From: Dyella acidiphila
GTDB lineage: Bacteria > Pseudomonadota > Gammaproteobacteria > Xanthomonadales > Rhodanobacteraceae
Reading direction: 5' to 3'
NCBI RefSeq assembly: GCF_014863405.1
Contig: NZ_JACZZA010000009.1
Span: 1 to 64,000, forward strand
Length of the DNA stretch: 64,000 bases
Below, piece after piece: positions 45,901-55,398 of this stretch (positions are counted from its first letter, which is position 1; each line of letters starts with the position of its first letter). The notes beneath the pieces are model-generated. The model made no database searches and had not been told where the DNA came from. It saw only the letters and a program-made list of their open reading frames with translations. Position numbers and translations under genes: made by a program.

Positions 45901-46454
45901 AACAGTGCGGCGTTGTTCCAGGATTCCTCGCCCTCGCGACCGGTGCGGGTGAGCTCAAGGTAGAGGCGATCGGCAAACAGCTGCATCAGCGAGCGCAGGC
46001 GCGGTGTGGCCGCCTCGGTGCCCTGGTTGACGGCGCTGCGGGCCACCTCGCTTTCGCGTCCGAGCACGGCGATCAGGCCGGCGGTGGCGTCGGGCGTCAG
46101 CCACGCGGCTTCGGTAAGCGCGCGTCCGCCCTGCTGGCCTTCGCGCCAGGCGCGCGAAACCATGCGCGACAGATTCAGGTAGCCCTCGTGGTTCTGGCAC
46201 AGCACGGTGAGACGCCAGGGGCGCGGATCATCCGGCGAGCTGATCCACAGGTCGCAGCCGCCGATCGGCTTGATGCCGGCCGCGCTGCACGCCTTGTAGA
46301 ACTTCACCAGGGCGAACATGTTGCATTCGTCGGTGAGGGCGACCGCGGGCACGCCGGCCTGCACGCAGGCAGCCACCAGCGCCTTGATGCGGATGGTCGA
46401 GTCCACCAGCGAATATTCGCTGTGCAGATGCAGATGAGCGAAACGGAGGGACAT
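42906..46454 (-). CDS. dnaE: DNA polymerase III alpha subunit
   Basis: This is the replicative polymerase. The 1182-residue product from ATG 46454 has the N-terminal PHP domain ([15 protein letters not shown]), the palm with [18 protein letters not shown] carrying the catalytic Asp residues, the fingers ([30 protein letters not shown]), a helix-hairpin-helix and the C-terminal OB fold ([14 protein letters not shown]). Length is close to the Escherichia coli protein (1160). Confidence 0.97.
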   Translation of the reverse strand: [1182 protein letters not shown]

Positions 46455-46606
46455 GGCTCGCACGCGAAGCAATGGCCCAGCCTAGCGGGGCGGTCTGAAG
46501 CGGGCAAGAATTGACAAGCGCGGGGATCGGGGAACCGGAAACGGGGAACGCATGGGTTACGGCGAACTTAACGTTCGGCGCTCCGTTTTCCCGGTCCTGC
46601 GGCTGG

Positions 46607-46807
46607 CTAATGCACCCGGAACCGTTCCTCATCCACGGTCGGTTCAATGTAGTGCGACAGGCTCTCTACATTGAGAGGCTGCAGGTTGTAGTCGAGGTGT
46701 TTCAGTCCGATTTCAATTTTGCAGGACTGGGGTTCGCCGCTATCGGCAGCCGGTGTGGCGGCGGTCTGTTTGGGCGAGTTGGGGCGGCGGCGGAAAGGAA
46801 GCATCAT
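46607..46807 (-). CDS. Small protein of unknown function
   Basis: A 66-residue frame (MMLPFRRRPNSPKQTAA at the start, EERFRVH at the end) is preceded by a strong GGAGGG site five bases from ATG 46807. The N terminus is basic and Pro-rich; the C-terminal half (IEIGLKHLDYNLQPLNVESL) looks structured. I do not recognise it. It lies between rnhB and dnaE on the same strand. The frame is open further upstream without support. Confidence 0.5.
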   Translation of the reverse strand: MMLPFRRRPNSPKQTAATPAADSGEPQSCKIEIGLKHLDYNLQPLNVESLSHYIEPTVDEERFRVH

Positions 46808-47072
46808 GACACCCTCCAGTTCCGGTGCTCGAAGCCGGGCAGGCGTTCCGCGGCTAGTCACCGGACAGCTACGTTGGCGTCCTTGCGAGGCGGTCGTGGC
46901 GGCAGTGCATGCGGTCTGCCGCAGCGGCTTTCCGAATCCATTCCTATACCTGCTCTGATGCAGATGCAATAGGAAGCGTTGCATGGGTCGGAAGTCATCG
47001 CGCGTAATCGGATCTGCGGCGTGAAGCTGCCGTGACGCGCATGACCTGCACGCACTATCGGCACAGACTTCG

Positions 47073-47702
47073 CTAAAAAAGCCGACCCTGATCGAGCCAT
47101 TCTTTTACCGGTGCAAAACTGCGCCGGTGCTGGCTGCATGGACCCAGTTGCTGCAACGCGGCCAGATGTGCGGGCGTGCCGTAGCCTTTGTGGGTGGCGA
47201 AACCGTAGCCTGGATGCAGCGCTTCCATCGCCACCATCAGGCGATCGCGGCTGACCTTGGCGAGGATCGACGCGGCGCTGATCGCCGGTTCCAGTGCATC
47301 GCCGCCGATGATGGCGCGGCCGGGGCAGGGCAACTGCTTGGGCACGTAGTTGCCGTCGATCAAGGCCTCCGTGGCGGCAGGCATCAGGCCGGCCACGGCG
47401 CGGCTCATACCGACCATGGTGGCCTGGAAAATATTCAGGCGATCGATTTCTTCGGTCTCGATCACCACCACGCAATGCGCCAGCGCGCGCTCCATGATCA
47501 GCGGATAAAGCCGCTCGCGCTTGGCTTCGCTGAGCTTTTTCGAATCGTCCAGGCCGTCGATCGGTTTGCGCGGATCCAGCACCACCGCAGCGACCACTAC
47601 CGGGCCGGCCAGCGGCCCACGGCCGGCTTCATCGACACCGGCAATGCGCAGTTCCTCGATCGACGGCAGCGCAGCTTTGCGGCGGCGATCAGTGCTGGTC
47701 AT
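47073..47702 (-). CDS. rnhB: Ribonuclease HII
   Basis: RNase HII cuts RNA in RNA-DNA hybrids and removes single ribonucleotides. The 209-residue product has [15 protein letters not shown] with the first catalytic Asp-Glu, [30 protein letters not shown], and [13 protein letters not shown]. Its start overlaps lpxB by 14 bases. Confidence 0.96.
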   Translation of the reverse strand: MTSTDRRRKAALPSIEELRIAGVDEAGRGPLAGPVVVAAVVLDPRKPIDGLDDSKKLSEAKRERLYPLIMERALAHCVVVIETEEIDRLNIFQATMVGMSRAVAGLMPAATEALIDGNYVPKQLPCPGRAIIGGDALEPAISAASILAKVSRDRLMVAMEALHPGYGFATHKGYGTPAHLAALQQLGPCSQHRRSFAPVKEWLDQGRLF

Positions 47703-48903
47703 GCGCCGTGCCGTTCAACAGATCCACGATCGCCGCGGCAGCATGATCGCCGGCGTGGCCATGCAGATTGCCACGCAGGGCATCGTGCAATTGCTCGAAC
47801 GCCGCCACGATCGCGCCGCGCCGTTCGCTGTCGCGGAACAGCGTCAAGGTGGCTTCGGTCAATTTGGCGGCGGTGCAGTTGTCCTGCATCAGCTCGGGCA
47901 CCAGCAGGGCGTCTTTGCCCATGCCGCAGGCGCGGGCCAGGATGTTCGGCAACGCGTATACATCCGTCTTGAGCATTTTCAGCATGCGCGCAATGCGATA
48001 GCTCAGCGGCGACACGCGATAGCCCACCACCATCGGCCGCTTGGCCAGCATCGCCTCCAGCGTGGCGGTGCCGGAGGCGAGCATCACCACATCGGCAGCG
48101 AGCATGGCATCGTGTGCGTGGCCGTCCAGCAGGATCGGCGCCATGTCGTCGTGCGGTCCGCGTGCAAGCAAGGTCTTGAGCGTGGCCAGGGCCCGCGAAT
48201 TGGCCGCGGGGATCACCACGCGCAGGCCGGGCAGTGCGGCGCTGAGGCGTCGCGCTGCATCCAGGAACGGCACGGCCAGCCGCTCCAGCTCGGAATGGCG
48301 ACTGCCCGGCAGCACCGCCAGCACCGGCACATCCAGCGGCAGCTGCAACGCGCGGCGTGCCGGGATGCGATCGGATACCAGCGGAAAGCGATCGGCCAGA
48401 GGATGGCCGACGAAGCGCGCATCGATGCCGTGTCGCGCATAGATCGGCGGCTCCATCGGGAACAGGCACAGCACGCGGCTGACGCTGGCGCCGATCTTGT
48501 CGGCGCGTTTTTCGCGCCAGGCCCAGATCGATGGACTGACGTAATGCACGGTCGGCAGACCGGCCTGCTTGATGCGCCGTTCGACGCCGAGATTGAAATC
48601 GGGAGCATCGATGCCGATCACCACCATCGGTTTTTCGGCGATGAGTCGGGCCACCAGTTCCTTGCGCAGCCGGAGCAGGCGCGGCAGGTGACTCACCACT
48701 TCGGCGAAACCGAACAGCGACAGCTCGCGCATGTCGTACCACGACACGAAGTCCTGCGCTTGCATGCGGCTGCCGCCGATGCCGGCGAAGCGGGCGTTCG
48801 GGTAGTGGCGGCGTAGTGCGGGGATCAGGTCGGCGCCGAGTTGGTCGCCGGATTCTTCGCCGGCGATGATGGCGATCAGGGGCCGGTGGTTGTCGTCATG
48901 CAT
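47689..48903 (-). CDS. lpxB: Lipid-A-disaccharide synthase
   Basis: LpxB joins UDP-diacylglucosamine and lipid X in lipid A synthesis at the inner membrane. The 404-residue product has the N-terminal [39 protein letters not shown] and the nucleotide-binding [22 protein letters not shown]. It lies between lpxA and rnhB in the canonical lipid A cluster. Confidence 0.96.
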   Translation of the reverse strand: MHDDNHRPLIAIIAGEESGDQLGADLIPALRRHYPNARFAGIGGSRMQAQDFVSWYDMRELSLFGFAEVVSHLPRLLRLRKELVARLIAEKPMVVIGIDAPDFNLGVERRIKQAGLPTVHYVSPSIWAWREKRADKIGASVSRVLCLFPMEPPIYARHGIDARFVGHPLADRFPLVSDRIPARRALQLPLDVPVLAVLPGSRHSELERLAVPFLDAARRLSAALPGLRVVIPAANSRALATLKTLLARGPHDDMAPILLDGHAHDAMLAADVVMLASGTATLEAMLAKRPMVVGYRVSPLSYRIARMLKMLKTDVYALPNILARACGMGKDALLVPELMQDNCTAAKLTEATLTLFRDSERRGAIVAAFEQLHDALRGNLHGHAGDHAAAAIVDLLNGTAHDQH

Positions 48904-48960
48904 GAGGACACCCCAAGCAAGAGCTCGTGTTTGATTTGGTCCTATGCGGGGCGCATAGGA

Positions 48961-49734
48961 TCAACGCGCCAACCCCCGCTCGCTGCGGTCGAGGAAGTCG
49001 AGCATATGGCGTACGTCTTCGCTGTCCTTGGCCTGCGTCGCCAGTTGCTCGCGCGCCTCGGCCAGCGACAGGCCCGAGGTGTACAGCGTGCGGTAGGCGC
49101 GCTTGATCGCCGTGATGCGTTCCGGCTCGAAGCCGCGGCGCTTCAGGCCGGTGGTGTTGAGGCCGCGCGGACGACCGTTCTGCTCGTTGGCCATCATCAG
49201 GAACGGCGGCACGTCGGCGCCGAGCAGGCAGCCCATGGCGATAAAGGCGTGCTCGCCGATCTTGCAGAACTGATGTGCGCCGGAATAGCCGGAGAACACC
49301 GTCCAGTCGCCCACTTCCACATGCCCGGCCAGCGCGGAGTAGTTGGAGAAGATGGTGTGGTTGCCGATCTTGCAATCGTGCGCCACGTGCACGTAGGCAA
49401 GCAGCCAGTTGTCGTTGCCGATCTGGGTCATGCCACCGCCGTCGCCGGTGCCACGGTTGATGGTGACGAATTCGCGGATCAGATTGCGGTCGCCGATGAC
49501 CAGCTCGGTGCTCTCGCCGCTGAACTTCATGTCCTGCGGATCGCCGCCGAGCGAGGCGAACTGCGCAATGCGATTGTCGCGTCCGATCCGGGTGGGGCCT
49601 TCGATCACCACGTGCGGGCCGATCACGGTGCCGTCGCCGATCTGCACGCGGGCGCCGATAACGGTATAGGCGCCGATGCTGACGTTATTGCCGATAACGG
49701 CAGAGGGATCGATCTGCGCGGTCGGATGGATCAT
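48961..49734 (-). CDS. lpxA: UDP-N-acetylglucosamine acyltransferase
   Basis: LpxA acylates UDP-GlcNAc, the first step of lipid A synthesis. The 257-residue product is a left-handed beta helix of hexapeptide repeats, with the catalytic His in [16 protein letters not shown] 49734 overlaps the fabZ stop by four bases (ATGA); a start seven codons upstream is less likely. Confidence 0.96.
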   Translation of the reverse strand: MIHPTAQIDPSAVIGNNVSIGAYTVIGARVQIGDGTVIGPHVVIEGPTRIGRDNRIAQFASLGGDPQDMKFSGESTELVIGDRNLIREFVTINRGTGDGGGMTQIGNDNWLLAYVHVAHDCKIGNHTIFSNYSALAGHVEVGDWTVFSGYSGAHQFCKIGEHAFIAMGCLLGADVPPFLMMANEQNGRPRGLNTTGLKRRGFEPERITAIKRAYRTLYTSGLSLAEAREQLATQAKDSEDVRHMLDFLDRSERGLAR

Positions 49735-50204
49735 TTTTCGGACCTCGCTGCGCACATCAGCTCGCAGCTGGCCACTTCCTTGCCGTCGACCAGGGTGCGC
49801 GCCTCGAACAGGCCCATGCTGCGCAGCAGGCGCTTCAGGCGCACTTCCATGCGCAGCTGGTCGCCCGGCACCACCGGCGCGTTGAAGCGGGCGTTGTCGA
49901 CCTTGGCCAGGTAGAACAGCGCGCTGGGCGAGCCGCCTTTCAGGCGCGCGCTGAGCTGCGTGAGCAGGCCGGCCGACTGCGCCATGGCTTCCACGATCAG
50001 CACGCCCGGCATGACCGGGTGGCCCGGGAAATGGCCGTTGAAGAACGGTTCGTTGATGGTGACGTTCTTCAGCGTCACCACGCTCTGATCCGGCACGATC
50101 TCGATCACGCGATCGACCAGCAGGAACGGGTAGCGATGCGGCAGCAGTTGTTGGATCTGCTCCACGGTCACCGGCAGCGCGATCGGAGCGGTGTTGTCAG
50201 TCAT
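49731..50204 (-). CDS. fabZ: 3-hydroxyacyl-ACP dehydratase FabZ
   Basis: FabZ dehydrates 3-hydroxyacyl-ACP in fatty acid elongation and competes with LpxA for hydroxymyristoyl-ACP. The 157-residue product has [14 protein letters not shown] and [21 protein letters not shown], with the catalytic His and Glu. The start at 50204 lies 8 bases inside lpxD, and the stop overlaps lpxA. Confidence 0.96.
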   Translation of the reverse strand: MTDNTAPIALPVTVEQIQQLLPHRYPFLLVDRVIEIVPDQSVVTLKNVTINEPFFNGHFPGHPVMPGVLIVEAMAQSAGLLTQLSARLKGGSPSALFYLAKVDNARFNAPVVPGDQLRMEVRLKRLLRSMGLFEARTLVDGKEVASCELMCAARSEK

Positions 50205-51225
50205 CGTTCTTATCCTTTTCCAGCGCCGACAGCCGGCGCGCGTACTCGTCGAGATGCTTGAAGCGCGCGGCATTGCGGCGCCATTGACGGTTTTCCTGCA
50301 GCGGTACGCCGGAGGAGTATTCGCCGGCCTCCCGAATCGAATGGGTTACCAGGCTCTTGGCGGTAATGGTAACCCGGTCGGCCAGTTCCAGATGGCCCAG
50401 CACGCCGGCATTGCCGCCGATCATGCAATAGCGGCCGATTTTCGCGCTGCCGGCCACCGCCGCGCAGCCGGCCATCGCCGTGTGTGCGCCCACATACACG
50501 TTGTGGGCGATCTGGATCTGGTTATCCAGGCGCACGTCTTCTTCCAGCACCGTGTCGTCCAGGGCGCCGCGGTCGATGGTGGTGTTGGCGCCGATCTCGC
50601 AATCGTCGCCGATGCGCACGCCGCCCAGCTGCGGCAGCTTCACCCAATGGTCGCGGTCGAAAGCGAGGCCGAATCCATCCGAGCCGATCACCGCCCCCGG
50701 ATGCACCAGTACGCGCTTGCCCAGCGTGACGCGGGTGACCAGGGTGACCCGTGCTACCAGCCGCGACTGGGCCCCCACCACGCATTCGGCGCCGATGATG
50801 CAGTGCGGCCCAAGCACCACGCCTTCCTCGATGACGGCGCCGTCATCGACCACGCAGCAGGGGCCGATGCTTGCGCTGGGATGGACGCGGGCGCCGGCTG
50901 CGACCACTGCGCTTGGATGGATGCCCGGCACGGCGGCCGGCAGGCGTTCGAACAGGGCGGCAATATGTGCATACGCCACATACGGATCGCGCGCGACCAG
51001 CGCCGCCGTGGGGCAGGCTTCGGCGGCGTCCTGGTGCAGTACGACCACGCCGGCGCGCGTATTGCCCAGCTGCACGGCGTATTTGCTGTTGGAAAGAAAG
51101 CTCAGCTGGCTGGGCCCTGCGCCAGCGAGCGTACCCACGCCGTCGATGATGCGCGTGCCGTCGCCACGGAATTCCAGGCTGAAACGTTCGGCCAGTTCGG
51201 CCACGCTGTATTGGATCTTGCTCAT
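50197..51225 (-). CDS. lpxD: UDP-3-O-acylglucosamine N-acyltransferase
   Basis: LpxD adds the N-linked hydroxyacyl chain in lipid A synthesis. The 342-residue product has the N-terminal uridine-binding domain (SVAELAERFSLEFRGDG and LSFLSNSKY) and a hexapeptide-repeat helix with the catalytic His in DNQIQIAHNVYVG. ATG 51225 is preferred to an open start 16 codons upstream. A terminator separates it from bamA and no skp gene lies between. Confidence 0.95.
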   Translation of the reverse strand: MSKIQYSVAELAERFSLEFRGDGTRIIDGVGTLAGAGPSQLSFLSNSKYAVQLGNTRAGVVVLHQDAAEACPTAALVARDPYVAYAHIAALFERLPAAVPGIHPSAVVAAGARVHPSASIGPCCVVDDGAVIEEGVVLGPHCIIGAECVVGAQSRLVARVTLVTRVTLGKRVLVHPGAVIGSDGFGLAFDRDHWVKLPQLGGVRIGDDCEIGANTTIDRGALDDTVLEEDVRLDNQIQIAHNVYVGAHTAMAGCAAVAGSAKIGRYCMIGGNAGVLGHLELADRVTITAKSLVTHSIREAGEYSSGVPLQENRQWRRNAARFKHLDEYARRLSALEKDKNDD

Positions 51226-51300
51226 GCAGGGCTCCACGGCATCCGCGGCATTGTACGGGCTGGGCCCGGACAACGTGCGGCAGCATGCGGCTTCAAAAGA

Positions 51301-51321
51301 AAGCGCGGCCAGGCCGCGCTT
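51301..51321 (-). terminator. Terminator after bamA
   Basis: A 10-bp inverted repeat (AAGCGCGGCC at 51301-51310, complement at 51312-51321) is followed on the minus strand by TTTCTTTTG. It begins 28 bases after the bamA stop, so lpxD probably has its own promoter or relies on read-through. Confidence 0.75.
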
Positions 51322-51348
51322 GCTGTGGACCTATCCGTGCAGGCCGGC

Positions 51349-53793
51349 TTAGAACTGGCTGCCGAAGGTGAACTGGATGCGTTCTTCGTACTGGTTGTCG
51401 CCAGGCTGGGTGCGGAACGGCATGCCCAGGCTGATGATCAGCGGACCGATCGGCGCCTGCCAGTGCAGCGAGATACCGGCGGAGGCGTCGAGCTGCTTGG
51501 CGCGGAAGCTGCTGATGTCCTGGTAGGCCTGGCCGACGTCCATGAACAGCGAGACGCGGGCGGTGTTGATGTCCTTCAGGAACGGCAGCGGCAGGTAGAT
51601 TTCCGCGGTGCCCAGCACCTTGAACGCACCGCCGATCGGCTGCGCATAGGAGTAGGTGCTGTTGGCGCAGTAGCCGTTGGACGACGGCAAGATCGGGCCG
51701 CCGCTGGCGTTGGTGCCGGCGCAGGCGCGCGGGCCCAGGGTGTTGTCCTGGAAGCCGCGCAGGTCGGTCACGCCGCCGGCGTAGAAGTTCATCCAGAACG
51801 GGAAGGTGACCTGCTGGCCAGCCTTGTAGCCGACCTGGCTGCTGGTGCTGGTGGCGGCGGTGTAGTCGTCGGTGGTGTTGGCAAAGGTCTTGCCGCCATA
51901 GGTGCTGCCGTAGCCGACCTTGCCGTCCAGGTACAGCACGAAACCGCCGCCGATCGGCCAGTAATGGTTGGCCTCGCCGTTGAAGGTCCAGTACTGCACG
52001 GTGGAGCCGGGCAGCGCCGCGTTCACCGTGGCGGTGAGCTGGCCGCCGTGGGTCGGCGCCCAGTAGGAGTTGCGCGTGTCGTGCACCCAGCTCAGCGAGC
52101 CGTTCCAGGTGTGGATGGTCTTGTGGTCCAGCGCATTCATGTAGTCGATCAGGATCTGCGGGGTGTAGCCCACATACGTATTGATCGTGGTGCTGCTGAT
52201 GCCGAGGCTGCCGCTGAGGCGGTCGAAGTCGGTGATCGGGATGCCCAGCGTGGTGGAGAACGACTTGGTGCTGTTGGAGTAGCTGGCGTACTCGCTGCCC
52301 AGGTCGGTGTAGTCCGCACGCGAGAAGCTGGCGTTGTAGCCGATGCCGATGCCGCTGTCGGTCAGATAGGGGTTGGAGTAGCTCGCATTGATCTGGGTGA
52401 GGTAGTCGCTGCGTTCCGCACCGATCGAGAACTGGTCGCCGGTACCGAGGAAGTTTCGCTGCGACACCGAGCTGGACAGGATGATGCCCGAATACTGCGA
52501 GTAGCCCACGCCGAAGGTCAGGCTGCCGGCGGACTGTTCTTCCACCTTCACGGTCAGGTCGACTTCGTCATCGGTGCCCGGCACGGTCTGCTTGTCGATC
52601 TTGACCGTCTTGAAGAAGCCCAGCTGCTGCAGGCGGATCTTGGAACGGTCGATCGCCGCCTGCGAGTACCAGGAGCCTTCGAGCTGGCGCATTTCGCGGC
52701 GCAGCACGTCGTCTTCGGTACGGGTGTTGCCCTGGAAGATCACGCGGCGCACGTAGACGCGCGGACCTGGCTGGATGTACCAGGTCACGTCGACGGTCTT
52801 CTTTTCCTTGTCGAGCTTCGGTACCGAATTGACCTTGGCGAAGGCGTAGCCGATGTTCGCCAGCAGGGCCTTGATCGAGTCGGAGGTGGCTTCGATGGCG
52901 CGGCGGTTGAACAGGTCGCCGTTCTTCACGAACACCAGCCTGCGCAGCGTGTCTTCCGGCAGGATCAGCTGGCCGAGCAGGTGCGTGTCGGAGATGTGGT
53001 AGATCTCGCCCTGGGTGACGTCGGCGGCGATGTACATCGCGCGCTTGTCGGGCGCAATGGTGACCTGGGTGGAATCGATGCCGAAGTCGGCGTAGCCGCG
53101 GTCCATGTAGTAGGACTGCAGCTTCTTCAGGTCGCCCGAGAGCTTGTCCTGCGAATACTGGTCGTTCTTCGAATACCAGGACAGCCAGTTGGTGGTGCCG
53201 GATTCGAAATCTTTCTCGATGTCGTGGGTGGTGAACGCCGTATTGCCGACGATGTTCACTTCCTTGAGCTTGGCGACCTTGCCTTCGCGGATTTCGATGT
53301 CGATGGACACGCGGTTGCGGTCGAGCTCGGTCACGTGCGGGCTGACCGACACGTTGTACTTGCCGCGGTTGTAGTACTGGCGGATCAGTTCCTGCTGCAC
53401 GCGGTCGAGCGCGAGGCGGTCGAAGGTTTCGCCTTCGGACAGGCCGATGTCCTTCAGGCCCTTCTTCAGGTCGTCGGTCTTGATGTCGCTGTTGCCGCGA
53501 ATGGTCAGCTTGGTGATCGACGGGCGTTCCACCACCTTGACCACCAGGATGTCGCCATCGCGCTCCAGTTCCACATCGCTGAAGAACTTGGTGTTGTACA
53601 GGGCGCGGATGGCCTGCTGGGCTTCTTCGTTGGTGAGGCGGTCGCCCTTGTTGATCTGCAGGTAGTTGAACACCGTGCCTGCGGAGATGCGGCTGAGACC
53701 TTCGATACGGATATCGGAAACGACGAATGGTTCGAGAGCGAGCACGCTCGTAGATAGGGAGGCAAGCAAAATCAGGGCGGCGATACGCTTCAT
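51349..53793 (-). CDS. bamA: Outer membrane protein assembly factor BamA
   Basis: BamA is the essential outer-membrane insertase. The 814-residue product has a signal peptide (residues 1-20), five POTRA domains to about residue 420, and a 16-strand barrel. The loop-6 motif reads TDLRGF, and the last residue is Phe (FTFGSQF), the usual beta-signal. It follows rseP and dxr in canonical order. Confidence 0.97.
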   Translation of the reverse strand: MKRIAALILLASLSTSVLALEPFVVSDIRIEGLSRISAGTVFNYLQINKGDRLTNEEAQQAIRALYNTKFFSDVELERDGDILVVKVVERPSITKLTIRGNSDIKTDDLKKGLKDIGLSEGETFDRLALDRVQQELIRQYYNRGKYNVSVSPHVTELDRNRVSIDIEIREGKVAKLKEVNIVGNTAFTTHDIEKDFESGTTNWLSWYSKNDQYSQDKLSGDLKKLQSYYMDRGYADFGIDSTQVTIAPDKRAMYIAADVTQGEIYHISDTHLLGQLILPEDTLRRLVFVKNGDLFNRRAIEATSDSIKALLANIGYAFAKVNSVPKLDKEKKTVDVTWYIQPGPRVYVRRVIFQGNTRTEDDVLRREMRQLEGSWYSQAAIDRSKIRLQQLGFFKTVKIDKQTVPGTDDEVDLTVKVEEQSAGSLTFGVGYSQYSGIILSSSVSQRNFLGTGDQFSIGAERSDYLTQINASYSNPYLTDSGIGIGYNASFSRADYTDLGSEYASYSNSTKSFSTTLGIPITDFDRLSGSLGISSTTINTYVGYTPQILIDYMNALDHKTIHTWNGSLSWVHDTRNSYWAPTHGGQLTATVNAALPGSTVQYWTFNGEANHYWPIGGGFVLYLDGKVGYGSTYGGKTFANTTDDYTAATSTSSQVGYKAGQQVTFPFWMNFYAGGVTDLRGFQDNTLGPRACAGTNASGGPILPSSNGYCANSTYSYAQPIGGAFKVLGTAEIYLPLPFLKDINTARVSLFMDVGQAYQDISSFRAKQLDASAGISLHWQAPIGPLIISLGMPFRTQPGDNQYEERIQFTFGSQF

Positions 53794-53818
53794 CGTCGAA
53801 TCCGTTGTGTTATTCGGA

Positions 53819-53886
53819 CGGGCCGGTCATGCGACCGGCCCGCTGTATTTTTTTGCGAGGCCGGCCTGGTGCCGGTCTCGTGTTTT
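53819..53886. promoter_or_regulatory. Tandem hairpins with T runs before bamA
   Basis: A perfect 10-bp stem (CGGGCCGGTC at 53819-53828, complement at 53833-53842) is followed on the plus strand by CTGTATTTTTTTG. A second, imperfect stem (GAGGCCGGC near 53857, GCCGGTCTC ending near 53880) is followed by GTGTTTTT. Both read as terminators for plus-strand transcription, although all genes here are on the minus strand. In bamA mRNA they would be leader hairpins. Confidence 0.5.
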
Positions 53887-54013
53887 TAACCGCACTGCGC
53901 CTGGCCTGCCCGTAGCGTTCGCCGCGGACGCCGCGCGATGCGGGTGGGTTGCCATGCGATCGGGAAGCCGCGGCCAGCGTCCAACCAGAGGTTGTCAGCG
54001 GCGCGCATCCGTA

Positions 54014-55363
54014 TCACGAGGGCAGGATGATGCGATGGATGTCGTTGTAGAACGCCAACCCCATCAGCGTGAACAACAAAGCGATGCCCACATACTGGCC
54101 CGCGATCATGGTCCGTTCGCTGACCGGGCTGCCTTTGATCAGCTCGATAAGGTAATACAGCAGGTGCCCCCCGTCCAAGATCGGGATGGGCAGCAGGTTG
54201 ATGATCGCCAGGCTGAGCGACACCAGGCCGAGGAATTCCAGGAAACGGTCCAGCCCCGCCTGCGCCGACATGTTGGCCGCCTGCGCGATGCCGATCACGC
54301 CGGACAGGTTCTTGGTCGAGGCCTGCCCGGTCAGCATCTTGCTGACCATGGTGAAGGTGTCGGTGGTGCGCTGCCAGGTAAGGTCGAGCGACTCGCTGAA
54401 CGCCTTGAGCGGGCCGTAATGCTGGATCGCCGCTTCCGAGGCTGCCGGCGTTACGCCGATCACCCAGCGCGCCGCGCCGCCCTCGGGCGACTCCATGCGT
54501 GCGGTAACGCTGAACTGCATCGGCCGGTGGTTGCGTTCCACTTCGACGCTGAGCTTGGGCGACTTGGCCGCCGCTGCCACGATCTGCTTGCCCAGATCGT
54601 TGAAATCCTTCACGGCCACGCCATCGATGCTGAGGATCTTGTCGCCGGCCTGCAGGCCGGCCAGCGCGGCCGGGTCGCCCGGCGACACGGTGGCGGCGAC
54701 GGCAGGGGCGGCGGCCAGTTCCAGGCCGAGCTTGTCCATGTACTGGCCGATATCTTGCCCGGCCGGCAACCGATCCAGCGGCAGCACCAGCGAGCGCTGG
54801 CTGCCGTCGGTGCCGCGCACGGTGACCGGCAGCGCGGTACGGCCGAGCATGGCGTTGGCGATCGCGTCGAGCGAGCCCGTCCAGGTGGTGACCTGCTCGC
54901 CGCCGAGGCTCAGCAGCCGGTCGCCGGGACGGATGCCGGCCTGGGCAGCGATGCTCTGCGGCTCCGCGGTGACTACCGGCGCGTAATCGGTGCGGCCCAG
55001 CACGAACATCAGCCAGAACGCAGCCACGGTAAAGATGATGTTGAAGCCGGGGCCTGCAGCAACGATGGCGATGCGCTTCCAGATCGGCTGCGCGGTGAAT
55101 TCCTGCTCGCGCAGCGCCGGGTCGACTTCGCCCTCGCGCGCATCGAGCATTTTGACGTAGCCGCCCAGCGGAATGGCAGCCACCTGGTATTCGGTGCCGT
55201 CACGCGCAACGTGCTTCCAGATGGCGCGGCCGAAGCCGACCGAGAAGCGCAGCACCTTCACGCCGCAGCGGCGTGCGACCCAGTAGTGTCCGAATTCGTG
55301 AAAGGTCACCAGCACGCCAAGCGTGACCAGCAACCAAAACACCGAGCCGAAAAAGGGATTCAT
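54014..55363 (-). CDS. rseP: Site-2 protease RseP
   Basis: RseP cleaves anti-sigma-E inside the membrane to release sigma-E. The 449-residue product has the zinc motif HEFGH at residues 22-26 in the first membrane helix, two PDZ domains (AGIRPGDRLLSLGG and AGLQAGDKILSIDG) and the C-terminal NLLPIPILDGGHL that supplies the third zinc ligand. It lies between dxr and bamA as usual. Confidence 0.96.
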   Translation of the reverse strand: MNPFFGSVFWLLVTLGVLVTFHEFGHYWVARRCGVKVLRFSVGFGRAIWKHVARDGTEYQVAAIPLGGYVKMLDAREGEVDPALREQEFTAQPIWKRIAIVAAGPGFNIIFTVAAFWLMFVLGRTDYAPVVTAEPQSIAAQAGIRPGDRLLSLGGEQVTTWTGSLDAIANAMLGRTALPVTVRGTDGSQRSLVLPLDRLPAGQDIGQYMDKLGLELAAAPAVAATVSPGDPAALAGLQAGDKILSIDGVAVKDFNDLGKQIVAAAAKSPKLSVEVERNHRPMQFSVTARMESPEGGAARWVIGVTPAASEAAIQHYGPLKAFSESLDLTWQRTTDTFTMVSKMLTGQASTKNLSGVIGIAQAANMSAQAGLDRFLEFLGLVSLSLAIINLLPIPILDGGHLLYYLIELIKGSPVSERTMIAGQYVGIALLFTLMGLAFYNDIHRIILPS

Positions 55364-55398
55364 CAAGGCAGGTACGTCTCTAGGGAACTCAAAGCTTA

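Noticed and set aside
50191-53757. A 1188-codon open frame on the plus strand
   Set aside because: It is antisense to lpxD and bamA, which have full-length family matches. It reflects high GC and few stop codons in the opposite frame.
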